This document shows positions 33,680-46,450 of a DNA stretch of 64,000 nucleotides, piece by piece. Within the stretch, counting starts at the first letter, position 1. The number at the start of each line of letters is the position of its first letter. The notes beneath the pieces were generated by a model. The model was not told where the DNA came from and searched no databases. It saw only the letters and a list, made by a program, of their open reading frames with translations. A program made the translations under genes and the position numbers. This DNA comes from Saccharum officinarum (Eukaryota > Streptophyta > Magnoliopsida > Poales > Poaceae): positions 585,831-649,830 of the forward strand of contig CM036231.1 of assembly GCA_020631735.1 (NCBI GenBank). The letters run 5' to 3'.

Positions 33680-34370
33680 GCTATATACTATTGGATTATT
33701 ATGCAAAAGCTAGCTAGGATCCTATTAAGGACATGAACGAATGAAACAACGGCGTCGAGTACTAAAAATTTCGAATTCATTAAACAGCGCAAAAGCGAGC
33801 ACTACTGCTATCTAACATGCATACTAATTCTGAGCAAGAATGTACGCGGTATGGTGTGGAGTGTGGTAGCTCACTCACCGGCCGTCGACTGCAGAGCAAG
33901 AAAGGGGAGCAGAGCAGGTGGTCTTGGGTTCGGAGCAAGAAAGGTAGAAGAGACTGACGACAGAGATTGGCTGCCAAGCAGGTTCCGAGAACAAATAAAA
34001 GAGCTGGCCACCACCAGCAGGCCCTGCTGGAGGGATGGGAGTTCTCCACCACCACCAGCGATCGGATGGGTCGACACGTGGCCAGAAGAAAGCTTCAAGA
34101 CCAAGAAGTGAAGCCCTGCATCGCCCATCTTTTACTTTGCAGTAGTCCAGCCCACAGGCCGCTTTGCACGCGTGCATGCATGCATGTCTCAATTCGAGGA
34201 GTAGGTACGTATTCATCATCGGGTCCAACGAACAAAAGCAAGACTACACGTACGTACTTGACGCGTTCGATCAAATCGTCCATCTTTACTTTGGTCACCC
34301 TGCCACCACTGTTACTTTTCTATTTGGGGCTAGCTAGCCTTTGCCATGCATGTGAGAATGTCGTGCCTAA
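33680..34370. other. Intergenic DNA with a dispersed roughly 75-bp repeat
   Basis: A block GTCCATCTTTACTTTGGTCA..CTGTTACTTTTCTATTTGG is at 34275-34330. Related copies lie at 31020-31085 and 35125-35180. No gene is supportable; the open frames at 33780-34055 have no domain. Confidence 0.5.
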
Positions 34371-34594
34371 GGCTAGTTTTTAGTGGAGAGTTTCATGGCG
34401 CTGACTGTCATATCATGTGAAATGAAATAAAACTTGGATGAAACATTCACTCTCAATGGACAGTTTCATTGCATGGTTTCATAACCCATTTCTTCTCTCT
34501 CTTCTTAAATATACTACCATGCCATAAAAAATACATATGTGGCAACTTATTTAATGTAAATGAAACTCACGTGAAACTCCCACCGAGACTAGCC
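34371..34594. mobile_element. PIF/Harbinger-type MITE, 224 bp
   Basis: The ends GGCTAGTTTTTAGTGGAGAG and (inverse) TCCCACCGAGACTAGCC are flanked by TAA (34368-34370, 34595-34597). The interior is AT-rich and repeats GTTTCAT / ATGAAAC. Confidence 0.85.
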
Positions 34595-34597
34595 TAA

Positions 34598-36534
34598 GGC
34601 TAGCTAGCTGATCAGTCGTCGTGTCGTGTGTGTCAGCTCAGCAAGCACACATGTCTGCCCTTTGCCAATTCATCATTCAACACTTCTCCCTCCTTTGAGC
34701 TTGTTAATGGTGCATATATATATATATATATATATGGAGACCTCGCTCGTTTATTTTGAGTAATTCTAGCTATAAATATTATTTAGTGGTACTTAGCTTG
34801 ATGATTATAATATTTTTTTTGTTTTTTCCCTATTTGTTAGAAATCGGATGCCCACCAACACATTTCCAAGTTTGTTGGAATATACATGCAGTTTTTTTTA
34901 TCAAATGTCTATAGACACCGCATAGATAATAACCTTGAATTCATTAATCGAGGCACCACTAACTCTTAGCTAGTCGCCTCAAAACAGCAAGATGAACGAA
35001 TAATGCTTCGCACTACAAACAAGCCTATTCATTCGCACCACATTGGTTAGCAATGGCCACGATCATGGTCATCGTGGCCATTGCTAGCCATCGATTGAGG
35101 AGTAGGTATTGACACGTTCAAATCGTCCATATATCTTTACTTTGGTCACCTGCCACCACTGTTACTTTTCTATTTGGAGCTAGCCTTGCCATGTCTGGCA
35201 TGACCACCTTGGTCACCCTGGTCTAGCGGCTGATTTGTCAGCGATAGTTGTCCAACTTACAAGCTTTACCTGAAGCTTTCAGAAACAAAGCTAGCTAGTC
35301 TTTCTCAAGAATGTGTGTTCAAGAAATGGAAGTAGTTTTCAAGAGCTTGTTAAAACAGAACTTATTAGTCAGTTAGGAAGCATACTAGAAAGCAGCAGGT
35401 GTTCTTGTTCCTTAAGTTACATGTGAAGCATAACAGTCAATTTTTGAAGTGTGAAACAACTTAGGCTGTACCTGCATGTACTGTATTCTCGGGGATGGTT
35501 TGTTGAGAGTATAGTGAGAGCCTCCAGGTTGACCCCTAAATCCCTCATGCACGGCACCACGCGTTTGTGGCTACGTCGAAGAGTACCTACGCCTAGTGAG
35601 AGTCTGGCTTGCATCCAGATTCAGAGTTGAAGAAATCAGCTTATCACATGGTAGCATGCAGACCTGGGAGCGGTTAGATCGCCCAAGAGGGTCTTGATGG
35701 GGCTACTGGCTGCACACTGCAGTAGCCATTCAACGTGGTGACTTCATCGGTGACTCCCAGCATGAAGAGCAGCTTCGCGGACGACGATGAGGCGGCGATT
35801 AGTATAGTAGGAGCGCCTTGGTCGACGAAGTAAACGAGTGTGCTTGCTTTCCCTTCGGCAACCGCCCCTTCTTCCTCTCTCCGTCGACCTATAGGCCTGA
35901 AGTGAGATTAAAACTAGCTTAAAAATGGGCCCTCATTTTTTTACTTTTGAATGGCATGACTTGACATGAATTTTACGCTCAAGTTGGTGCCCAAGATTTT
36001 GGATTGTTTGAGCCGTAATTTCAGTTCATAAATTTACTAGGATTTAAGTATGTTTGATTGAGTTATATATATATATACCTTTCATTGGAATTGAAGATTG
36101 ATTGGAAGAAGCGCAAGGTCCTACGAGGTGAACAGATCAAAGCAATTTAAGAGACATTGTCAGGATTTCTTCTGCATAGATTCCAAGGGCGCGTACTATT
36201 ATGACCCTAAAGAATTAATACCTAGTAGCCAAATGGCGATGGAAGATTATTAGGATTGCGCAAGAAATCCAAGGACATAAGTAGTACAAGGTTTTTGTGA
36301 GTTATTATGTACATATTCCATATGCATGCACAACCTCGTTCTTTGTAATATTTTTATATATTTAGTTTCATACATTTTGAGTGAGTTATTTATGCATAAT
36401 GCTCGAACAGAACCTTATACGTACGTACGTATATTAGCAGCGTAGAATTCGTATACGAAAAGCTAATCAAAACCAAAAAGAATTGAATCGAAAGAAACCA
36501 TAAAATGAAAACGAAAGAAATGAAAAAAAAAAAT
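34598..36534. other. Intergenic DNA, nothing recognised
   Basis: It contains a short TA microsatellite (about 34715-34736) and a copy of the dispersed 75-bp repeat (35113-35185). A frame at 35417-35614 has no recognisable domain. Confidence 0.45.
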
Positions 36535-36755
36535 CTTTAGTATCAGTTGGAAATACCAACACATCGGTGCAATGCTTGACGGCATATTTAATTCCGGTTG
36601 GTAGTAGAAACCGGGACTAAAAGTTCACTTTCAGTCCCGATTCTGGGATCCAGAACTAAAGAGGGGTCTTTAGTCCCGGATTCACAATCCCGGTTGAACA
36701 ACCGGAACTGAAGGGGGTTTCCCAATAGGTATTGTTACCCAGTCCTGCACTAGTG
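36535..36755. mobile_element. CACTA-like terminal tract with TAGTCCCGG repeats
   Basis: Repeats of CCGGGACTAAAG / CTTTAGTCCCGG and GGTTG lead to a right end GTCCTGCACTAGTG (36755), inverse CACTAGTGCAGGAC. This is the pattern of a common grass CACTA family. The left terminus is not recognisable. Confidence 0.6.
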
Positions 36756-39679
36756 GAGCTTGGTTCGACTCTGGAAACAAGAAGAAAAGAGAGAGCTTTA
36801 GTATATTATTACCGGGAAGAGGCCCCAATTCTGCAGGGCGGACAGGGGCTTGGGCGCTTGACGGTCTCGTCGTCGGCCCCGTCGTTTGCAGACAGCCGGC
36901 TCAGGTCAACGATGGGAATGGGCTCGGGCATGGCGGCAGTGGCTACGGCCGGACGATCTTGCTCGCCGACCACGTATCGGCTCGGTGGCTCCTGCACGCC
37001 GGTGGCAGCTCCTGAACGATCGGCGGTATCTTCATTGGTTGGTCATCGGCCATGGTTGCTTGCTTATTGCTAGTGGTCACTACTGAGTCGTTGGTCATCG
37101 CCCACCGTATCCATTACCTCAATCATGGCTGCAGTAATTATGCCTTAGCCTTAGCCGGCCCATTAGGCCTAGCTGCTCAGGTCCAGCCGCGCCGTTATGA
37201 ATGGTGTGCATGTGCACGATAATATCAGAACATGTGTTCCATGTACTACTTTCCATGAAATAAAATTTTCTATTTTTTACTCTTGAATCAACAAAAAAAT
37301 CTTACCAAATTGAGAACACCACCAAACTAATTTAGACAAAGTTTAACATATAATGGCATCTGCAATATTTTGCTCTGAAATGAACACAGAAGTGCATTTC
37401 AATTGGACCTCTGAAACAGACACAGAAGTTCATTTAATTTGAACCATACGTTAAAGAGCCACCCAATATACAGAAAGACCAAGCATAACTACAGTAACTT
37501 GGACATTTTGTTGTCAAGCAAAGTGCAAAACCAGAGAAGACAAGTAACACAGAGTTCTTGACTAATGATAACATGTCAATACTCCATTAAATACCTTAAT
37601 CTATAAGACAGCATAAAACCATCAACACAAGAGCTAATTACAGGAAATGAGGAAAATGTACTTTTATACCTAGTACTTGAAGCCTCAAGCTTGCTTGCTT
37701 CTTCCCTGGAAGTCAGAACATCAACAACTCTGCTGCTCGGTCAGTAACAGACTCGCTCTGGCCACTTGCAGCTCTACTCTTGTGGTAACACTCAGCACAG
37801 GAACACGGCAGCTGCCTGCAGTGTCACATCTTTTAGCTAGAACAAGGGATAAATTATCCTCATTTAGAAACTATATATTCATCCATCATGATATAAAACA
37901 TCAGCATATTATAAAAACACAGCATTACACTTTTTAGAGTTTTTGTCACATCTATTGTTGGATAAAAAGTTAGAAGAATATGTTTATGATTACTCTGGCT
38001 CAAAATTCCCCTTCAGTATCCAATAAGCAGAAGCTGAACATTTTTTTTTATAAAAAACAATGCTAAGTTCCTAGTTGGGCAAAAACATCAAGCAGCATGC
38101 CTTTCAGGTTAGCCATCTTATATGTGCCACCTTCAATGGCTTTTTTTTCCGTCTTGCATAAGGCAACTTGCAAGATTAGTTAAGGACTAAGAGAACTTAA
38201 ATTGTGTTAGAACATCTTCATGATTTCTGATGGACAAGAGTACCAACTTACTAATGAAATGGACCAATGATAATGGAAAATCTGAGTAATTTGGTTGGAA
38301 ACAAAAAAAAAGTATGACCACTGCATAGTAGAGAACATAAACTAAAAACGTATGACCACAGACAACTAAATTTTCTTCAATCAATATAATTGAAAGCTCA
38401 TGAGTAAATTTGTACCGTGTGAAACCTACAAGTTCAGAGTTCATACAAAAGCGAAATAAGTCAGTTCAATAAAAACTACTGCTTTGTCCTTCTACATGAG
38501 TTATACAAAACAACATCGAGGTGATTTTTCTCTTGTATGTGACTGTCATTTTTCTTTTAATCTTACATAAAACTGCATCAAGGTGATTTTTCTCTTGTAT
38601 GTAACTGTCGTTTTCTTTTAATCAATGACCATGATCTCATAGTTTACTAGCATCTCAATGCATTCAGTGTCCTGAGCTGAGCTATGCTAGTCAGGATTCA
38701 AGATTAGATTATAACCAGGTGCACAATTAAAGAGTCGCAGATGCACAATTAAATGGTCAGTCCTGACATTGCCTGATCTTTAGATTTATAGGTGTCATTT
38801 GATGTACTTTCGGTCCTGTGTTTTGCATCATGTATCTTCCATGTAATACAATTCAGATGCCTCGTGAACTAACTGAAATCCACTAAACTAAATGAAATCT
38901 ACTAGAATAGCATGGGTCGATCCAATGAAATCTACTAGAATAGCAGGTGGCATTAAAGAACTTACAACTCCAAGTTGATTCAAAGCTTTCGACTTCCAAA
39001 AGCTGAAGATATGTATCATCACTGCCAGAGACAAGATAGGTGTACTTCACACAAAAATACCCTTCAAAGTAGTTTGATAAAATGATCAGAATCCTATATT
39101 AAAATGCATGATAAATATCAGGATATTATATTTCTGACAAAGGTCCAAAGAATTGGAAATATTGAAATATTTTCTTGTGGTGACTAAAATATTTAGCAGT
39201 AGCACTTAATATCTACTTCAACAAATAGAGATTAGCATGAGTATTCAACTCTAAAGAATCAATTAACTAAAGACAAAGCAAGAGACTCAATTCTACATAT
39301 CATACCTCCAAGATGCAAACAGGACTGAACCTAGGCCTTCTCGGTGGAATACCATCAAACATTTACACTGCATACAAAAGCAAAACACGATTAATTTAAA
39401 GAAAATGACTGTCTGCAATTGCTACCCTGTTCACATTGGGTGAAATGCCAGATCCAATACCCTAAAAAATGACAGATCCAATGCATACATATGGAACACA
39501 GGCTCCTTACCCTTGGGAAGACAGAGCCTTCCAACCACAGGTTTATGCACATCTAAGCCTGACGTTGGGGAAGGCCCTTGTGGAACTAGCCTCCGCCACC
39601 GCACGCAATGAGGGGAAGGGGGCACAGATCTGAGGAGGTTGAGTCCGAGAGAGAGAGGGCAGCTCGTGCAGGATGGGAG
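36756..39679. other. AT-rich DNA, probably the interior of the CACTA element ending at 39750
   Basis: A GC-rich patch at 36830-37030 has no recognised coding content. The rest is AT-rich, with paired TTTTTCTCTTGTATGT.ACTGTC.TTTT blocks (about 38525 and 38587) and TGAAATCTACTAGAATAGCA twice. No clear left terminus matches the right end at 39750. Confidence 0.4.
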
Positions 39680-39750
39680 TCGACAGGAGTACTTCTGGTA
39701 CCTGACGGTCTCATAGAAACCGTCGGAAAAAAAACCTGAGTCTGGTAGTG
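39680..39750. mobile_element. CACTA right terminus, same family as 16135-17804
   Basis: CCTGACGGTCTCATAGAAACCGT followed by GAGTCTGGTAGTG (inverse CACTACCAGACTC). The arrangement matches the right end of the 16135 element. Confidence 0.7.
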
Positions 39751-40971
39751 AAAGATTAGAGGCCGGAAGCTATATTAAGATACAATAAGTAGCAAAATGA
39801 TAATATTATCAAGAATCCAGATGGCAAAGCAGCTAGAAAAGTTCCATGGGTTATGGAAAGTACCTTTGCACTTTGCTGGCCAGTCATAGTGATCATGGGC
39901 ATCATATATATCCTGCTGGGGACATATGCTTCCAATGTCGAAGACTACTGTAGAATCCGGACTCGATGTAGAAACTCCATGCTTGAGTTAGAGAGAGGAT
40001 TCTTACACCGTCGCACTTAGCTAGCAATGAGTTTTATGGGTTCATCATAATTGTATTGAACAGGACCTCCATTTGGACCAACCACCAACAGCACCTTAGG
40101 CCAGTAGAGGAGTACACACTGTCTAGTCCACACCAAGCTATATTTCTTTGGTGGCAGTGCAGACTACAAGGTACAAGGTAAACAAAATAAACAAATATAT
40201 AAATCCGCTAGGATTCTTTTTTTTTGTTTCCTACCTTATCTGAAGTGACGAGCATACCTAATCCTTTGAGTTCAAGAATAAACCACCAGTTGAAAGAAGA
40301 AAGCAAATTGATATTAGCAGTAACAAATCAGCAGAACGCAGTAAAATGTAGACTTAATTAGGTAATTGATATTAGCATTAACAGACTGACACAGTTCACT
40401 AAGAAGATTAAGCCGCTCAAAAAAAAACAAACTTGAGCGAGGGGGAGAACGCAAACCACCAGCTAGCGCTTCAGCTTCACGTACAAAGATTTGAGGCCAG
40501 AAGCTAGCCCAACCCTTGAAACAGTGGATGCTTAAGAAAATTTATCTCCAACCATGTTCCCCACTACTCCCACTGGTTCACGCACATTACAATGTACAAT
40601 TTGCTTCAGCAAAAAAAGAAAAAAGAGAGAGAAACGTCCTAATACAATCAAGAAGACAAGCAAATGATACATTGAAGGAAGGACGAACGAAGGACTGCTG
40701 GCGTTAGTGCGGCGGCGGTGGCAAGGAGATGCAGCGGAAATCCGGTTGTGCGACGGGCTGGGGTGGAGGCCGGGCACCTGCGCGGCGCAAAGGGGGTGGG
40801 GCTGCTGGGGTGGCGGCGGTAGGAGGTGCTAGGTGATGAGGAATATGGCAGGCAGCGTCGGGTGGATGGAGTGCGGCGCGGTGGGAGACGCGAACGGAAA
40901 GGAGGAGGGCAAGGGAGGTCAGAGGTGGACAATTTTCGGACGGCTCGAGCATGAGTCTTCCGTAATAAATA
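39751..40971. other. Intergenic DNA, nothing recognised
   Basis: The GC-rich patch at 40700-40920 is open in several minus-strand frames (for example 40648-40977) with Pro/Arg/Ser-rich, domain-free products. It may be a captured or pseudo-exon. Confidence 0.4.
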
Positions 40972-41133
40972 AAGCATAGTTAATTTAGTTAAGTTTATTT
41001 ATCTAAACACTCATTCAATGCACCTCAAACTCGTGTGAACACCATTGCTTATTATATGGTAATGAAGGCTGCTTTTGTTCTGACTATCCATATATACCAT
41101 GAATATACCTAGATCGTGCAATCTGGCCATGAC

Positions 41134-41140
41134 TATATAA
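41134..41140 (+). promoter_or_regulatory. TATA box of cysteine-rich peptide gene A
   Basis: CTATATAAATGCATGG lies about 100 bp before the ATG and is conserved in copy B (62794). The overlapping TGCATG is an RY-type core that in plants is often seed-associated; that reading is an inference. Confidence 0.65.
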
Positions 41141-41241
41141 ATGCATGGAATACGGGCCAATTCTGTATTGCGTGTTGTGGCCCTAGTAGTACTTTGCAAA
41201 ATCCAATCTGCTAGAGAGTCAGTTCCTCCAAGTGATCGAAG

Positions 41242-41683
41242 ATGAGAGGCACGTGCGCCGTTCTGTACGTGGTGGCGATATTGCTGTTTCTGGTACTATC
41301 GCCTGCAAATTGTAAGTATTGATGATATATACTGATTATACATGTATATATATCTTGTCATATGAAATTTAAGATGTATATACACATGTGTTGATAAAAC
41401 ACAACATTAATTTGTTACAGGTCGTCCATATCAGCTACTTGAAGTTAAAGCAAGGGTTACCAACACAAGTGCCAATAATGCTACACTGATCCAGTCTGCA
41501 GATGGGAGTTCTACTGATTGTGACCTTATATTTTGCGGCAGACATGTTGGTTGTAGAGATGGCCAAGGTCACATGTTGGATCCGGAGGACTGCTACTGTT
41601 GCGAGCCTAATCCAGATCGCTATCATGCATGTTATCGCACGAGGAGTGCGTGTAGGGCCAACTGCCCATTCTGCAAGACCTAG
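41242..41683 (+). CDS. Secreted cysteine-rich peptide, MEG/ESF1-like (copy A)
   Basis: Two exons: 41242-41311 and 41421-41683, with intron 41312-41420 (GTAAGT...TTACAG). The 110-residue precursor starts MRGTCAVLYVVAILLFLVLS, a clear signal peptide ending near Ala-Asn-Cys24; the intron splits that Cys codon. The mature part has an N-terminal variable stretch, then ten cysteines spaced C-x4-C-x5-C-x12-C-x-CC-x9-C-x6-C-x3-C-x2-C, including DCYCCEPNPDRY and CRANCPFCKT at the end. A CYCC box followed by an aromatic, then C...C, is the signature of small secreted peptides such as maize MEG and Arabidopsis ESF1, which act in endosperm transfer cells and embryo patterning. That assignment is inferred from cysteine layout only; a defensin-like role is the main alternative. 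The single-exon open frame at 41502-41771 is a shadow in another frame. Downstream DNA was later split by a MULE. Confidence 0.85.
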
Positions 41684-43499
41684 GATGGGCCGCCATCACC
41701 AAATAATAAGCAATGATGCAAGTATAGCTGTGTCATGCAATAATGGACAATATAGCTTATTGCATAAATAAGGGTTTTGATTTATGTTACAGTCGCCATT
41801 AGCATTAATACGGTATATAATTTCCCAGCACACACATCCGCATGTGTGTTAATATATCTTCACTTGCACTATTATTTATTTTCAATGTGTCTTTAGCACT
41901 TAATAAATATCAGGCATCTTCTGTTTCATGCCGTCGTAGCCCCCCTTGTTTTTCGATTGTCGTTACTGCCTTAAATGTGAAATTACAAGTACTTCATGCG
42001 ATCTGATCATCGAGCAGGGGCCTGAAGGGAATTTAACGTTGTGCAATTGAAGAGAAGACACATAGTTCCAATAATCCTTAGAGAGAATTCCTTATTTGGC
42101 ACCGAAACAAATGACTCTTCCGTATTTGGCACTGGAAAATTTGAACTTTCTTATCTAGCATCAACTTGAAAAATCGTTCCCTATATGGCATTGCCGTCCA
42201 TTTGATGCATTAACGGTGTCAAGTGCCATCTAAAATGACATATATACCCTTCTATGTACCAATAACATGTAGTGCCAGATATGAAAAGAATGAATAGACA
42301 TGTTGTCAAGTAAGGAAAGCACAAATATCACAAATATACTTGTGAATGAAATATAGCATTTTGATAATTGAAGAGTGGCAATAATAATCAATAAATTTGA
42401 TGCACAAGCTTCACAAATCTGACCAGCATACTTAAAAAATAAAAAAATGTAAACACCTTGCACACTTCACATTAGCTCCACAAATTCATACAGTAGGGGC
42501 CTAAGTTCACATGTCCAGTTCATAAATATGCATACATTACCAGTTCATCTATACCTACCTAATAATAATAAAGAGGTAAAATTTCAGGCTCTTTTTTTCG
42601 TCCATCCATTTGTTTTGGTCTATCTCCCTCTAACTACTGAACAATGGAGAGTTTCTAACGTCCAAACTTATATATATATAACCCGTGCTCATACAAGTTG
42701 AATAACTCTTGTCTAGCGCGATACGGAGTTCAATTCCAAACCACCCATATAGATTGGAATCCTAATCTAAATAGATCTATCTGATTATAGTAACCTGAAT
42801 AGGAATCCTAATTCAAATTCCTTTTCAATTCCTTTTTTGATTTTCTTTTATGTTATTTTATTGCTATCTTTTCCGTCATACATCCGGCACCCGTCCAATT
42901 CTATTTTTCGTTTTTATTTTTTAGGTCCGAACGGGATCCCTGTCCAACTCCTATTCGGCCATTGAACTAATTTTTTTTCTAATTTTATTGTTTAGATCCG
43001 ACGATCCCCGTCCAACTCCTATTTGGCCATTGACTAAAAAAGAGTTTCTATTCTGATTTTTTTTATTTTATTTTTTTTATCCAAGTTATATCATATTTTT
43101 TCCCGATTTCACCTCTACATCCCAAAGTCCAAGTTCTAATTCTGATTTTTTTTCCAATTTCGTGTTGTTGGTCCGAACATCCAAGTTTCTATTCTGTTTT
43201 TTTAAAAAAATTTTACGTTGTTGTTCCGATGGTTGGAGTTAGTTTTTTTTTTGCGATTTCAGGTCTGAAAGTTCTGAGTTCCTATTCATGTTTTTTTTAC
43301 CAGTTTTGCCTCTCCTGTTCTGACGGATCAAGTTCGGACTTTGTTTTCTTTTTACGTTCCATATTCCAAAACGGTTCTGGTCGTTGTTTTCTTTTTACGT
43401 GACATATTCAGAAACGGCTCCGATTATATGTGGAAAACAAACACAAAGATATACCTCTATCCATCCATCTACTTATCTATCTAACATATTATATGTTGT

Positions 43500-43530
<31 letters not shown>

Positions 43531-44811
43531 CTCTTTTTTTCGTCCAGCCCATTCAATTGGCCCTCTCATCCAGCCCATTCTTTTCGTAGCCCAACAACTA
43601 GCCCACTCCTTATTCTACTCGCCTCAGCCTCGTCCTTCCTCTTCTTCTCCCGTCCCGTATTCTTTACTCGTGCTGCGACCTCGCTCGCCTAGCGTTGGAC
43701 GGCGGTGTCGCCCAGACTACCTCCACTGGCAACCTAGGCCGCCCAGACGACCACCCATCCCGGCCGTTGCAACCCCATGCGCCTCCTCTCCCCGTTTCGA
43801 CCTTCCTTCCTCACGATGGGACCCGCTCGCATGCAGATGGACGGCGACAGCGCCCAGGCTGCCTACGCCGGCAACCCAGGCCGCCCAGCGCTCGTCCCAG
43901 CTGTCGCAGGCCCCTGCGCAGGGAGATGGACGGCGGCAAGATCAGCCCGGCCGTCCATCACGGCGGTCGCAGGTCTACGTCCGCCCGCCTGTCACGTCCG
44001 TCCTAGGACCCCAGGTCAGACCATACGCTATAGCTGCGCTATAGCCCGCTATAGCCTGTGCCGCTACATGTACCGCTATATCCTAGCCCGACTCCGCCCA
44101 GCCCGCTGGTCAGACGCGGCGGTAGTCGGAATCCGTCGGAGGCCCATGCTTGCATTGCCGCCCCGGCCGTTGCAGGCCCCCAGGCCGTCCCCCTGCGGGA
44201 GTCGGAATCAAATTGCGAAGACTACAGTTTCTATATCAGTATGTCACGACTCCACGTCCGACACGAATTGCTTCCGCATTTTTTGCTTTTCCGCGATTGC
44301 TACGACTTATATATTACTGCTGCGATTGGGAAATCCTCGAAGAACAAGTACCTGATCTCGCCGAGCAGAGAAGCGACTCGACGAGCAGACCTCACCTTTG
44401 ACTTCGTACCTGATCTCGCTGAGCAGAGAAGCGCCTCGACGAGCAGACCTCACCCTCGAATTCGAGCTGAGCAAGAACGAAATCCTCTGATCTTGCCATA
44501 CACAAGATCGGCTTTCTCATTGATTGTTCTTATGTATCGATGAGTAGTGTTATGTGGTATTTTTTATTTGAAGATTAGTTCATATGATATTCCCTATATG
44601 GATTTTGGATTTGTTAGGTTTAGTTTCTCATATCTGTCTTTGTTTGGTGATTTGATGATTCATATGTGCTATTCAAGTGAACTTGTGCTAGGCCAATATG
44701 TGATTTGGGCTCTGATTCATTGTAATTGTAATCTATACCTAATTATTATTTTTTAATATAATTATATTATATATTATAATATATATATATTTTTTAATAT
44801 TATATATTAAT

Positions 44812-44849
<38 letters not shown>

Positions 44850-44857
<8 letters not shown>

Positions 44858-45317
44858 TAAATAATAAAGAGGCAAAATTTCCGCCAAGAATTTTTTTCCA
44901 CCTCTTTTTCTTCCACTCCGGGTTCTATTCCTATAAACAGCTAGAAGATGAAATATGCAACACGTATGCTATGCTGAGAAGCTATATTAAAATAAACTCC
45001 GTGCTCATATAGTTTATGTTTCTTGATTTTAATGTCTTTTAAATATATTTTTATTTTTTAAAACAAACAATATATTTTATCACTTTACATCTATTCATAT
45101 AGCTAATATCAAAAGGCCAATTTTTTCCTCAAATTTTCGTTTGTTAGTCCTCCTCATGAGCTAAAATCTCTTGAGTTTCAAACTGATATGATTAGTTTGC
45201 TACCACCAGTTTCATGTGAATATGACCTTTTCTCCAACTCTAAATAAATTAGAGTATATTTCATAACTATATATAACATTATACGATCCCGTTGCAACGC
45301 ACGGGCATATTTACTAG
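44850..45317 (+). mobile_element. Second Helitron-type segment with its own 3' terminus
   Basis: AATAATAAAGAGGCAAAATTT, a Helitron 5'-like start next to a TA tract, precedes a 388-bp segment (44930-45317). That segment is almost identical to 46451-46838 (about three differences) and ends with the same hairpin (45288-45305) and CTAG (45314-45317). It is either a nested small Helitron or a bypassed first terminator of the larger one. Confidence 0.75.
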
Positions 45318-46450
45318 TTTAATACTAAAATAGCAAAATTTCAGCCTGGCCTCTCCCCACTCCGTATCCGTAACAATCTCCACTAAATCATCCAGATTTC
45401 CTCCGAGAAGTAGAATAGCCATTGCAAAAAAAAAGAACCCGTATGCCCTACGCCCACTGAATATAAGCAGTGGAGACTTAAGTCCATAAGTCCATAAGAA
45501 AAAGAGAAGGAAAGAAGAAGTTGGCCAAAGATCCGAATCGAATCGAAAAAGAGCTCTACATCAAATAACAAGCAACAAGGCCAGGCCAGGCCTGGTCCTC
45601 ACACCGATGGGGGAGAGGAGCAGGGACCTCGCCCACCGATAGACAGGACCGAGCAGCGGCATGGCTCCGGGTTCGGTGAAGAGGGTGGAAACGGTAAGGC
45701 AACCACAGTGATGGTTGTCGATGGCGTCGATGCGGACATCTATGGGTACAGCATGAGCTTGAAGATGACGTCGGCAACCCCGCAGCTACCAGCTCCTTCC
45801 GGCAGCGGCGGTCGCCGACGGTGAGAAGAACCCATCAGGGCTTCACCAAGACTCTTGGTGGCGGTGGAAGAAGTTGCGAATACGCGGCGTGCAAAAATAC
45901 GGAAGGGAGAGAGGCGTAGGATTTCAAATCGGGCAGTGCGGTCTTCCACGCCTGCTGACGTCCAGGGTCCTTGCGTCAGCGACAAATATGGGAAAAGGAT
46001 GCAACCGTGTCCAGGTCAGCGATCCATATGATGGATCAAGGATCCGATGGTGTGTGGCCACAAGGAGCAGCGGGGCCCAGCTGTCATGGGCGCCGAGAAA
46101 ACACAAAGGAAAGAGAGGGAGCAATAGGCACGCAGATTTTTCACTCTTCGCGTGGGACACGGGGCGTGGCGGAGGTCACGCGGTGTCCACATGGAATGAG
46201 AGGCACAATATTCAGGGAGCAGCGAGATTGGCGGTGCAGCTCTGGATCCTATGGTCGTGTCTCGTGTGTGTGGTAGCAAGGGGGTGTGCCCGCTGGCTGC
46301 GTGACACGTGTCACCAATTTTTGGGAAACAGGGTGTGGCGTTTGCTGTTTTGCCGTTCGGGCACGCAGAACGGGGCTCCAGTGCTCTGGCTGGAGTAATG
46401 TTCTGGTGGTAAAGTCATCTCAATTCTTAGAGAATATTTATTTATATCTT
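45318..46450. other. Intervening 1.1-kb segment between two Helitron 3' ends
   Basis: Higher GC than its surroundings, with open frames on both strands (45740-45985 minus, 45874-46398 plus), none with a recognisable domain. It could be host DNA captured by the Helitron. Confidence 0.5.

Larger units (their letters stand above)
40972..42080 (+). repeat. Segmental duplication block A (continues at 50649-50943 and 57776-57825)
   Basis: The sequence aligns collinearly with 62607-63703: AGTTAATTTAGTT, CACTCATTCAATGCA, the promoter, both exons, the intron, and the 3' flank through ACTTAACGTTG and GAAGAGAAGACA. Alignment then resumes at 50658 and 57781, beyond two transposon insertions. Block B has an extra roughly 40 bp near 62648. 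Confidence 0.9.

Noticed and set aside
41502..41771. Plus-strand 89-codon frame beginning MGVLLIVTLYFAAD
   Set aside because: It overlaps exon 2 of the peptide gene in another frame; the true exon frame keeps the cysteine pattern in both gene copies.
43430..44355. Pro/Arg-rich frames of about 200 codons inside the Helitron
   Set aside because: They start in T-rich or TA-repeat DNA and run through a GC-rich duplicated region; no Rep, helicase or host domain.
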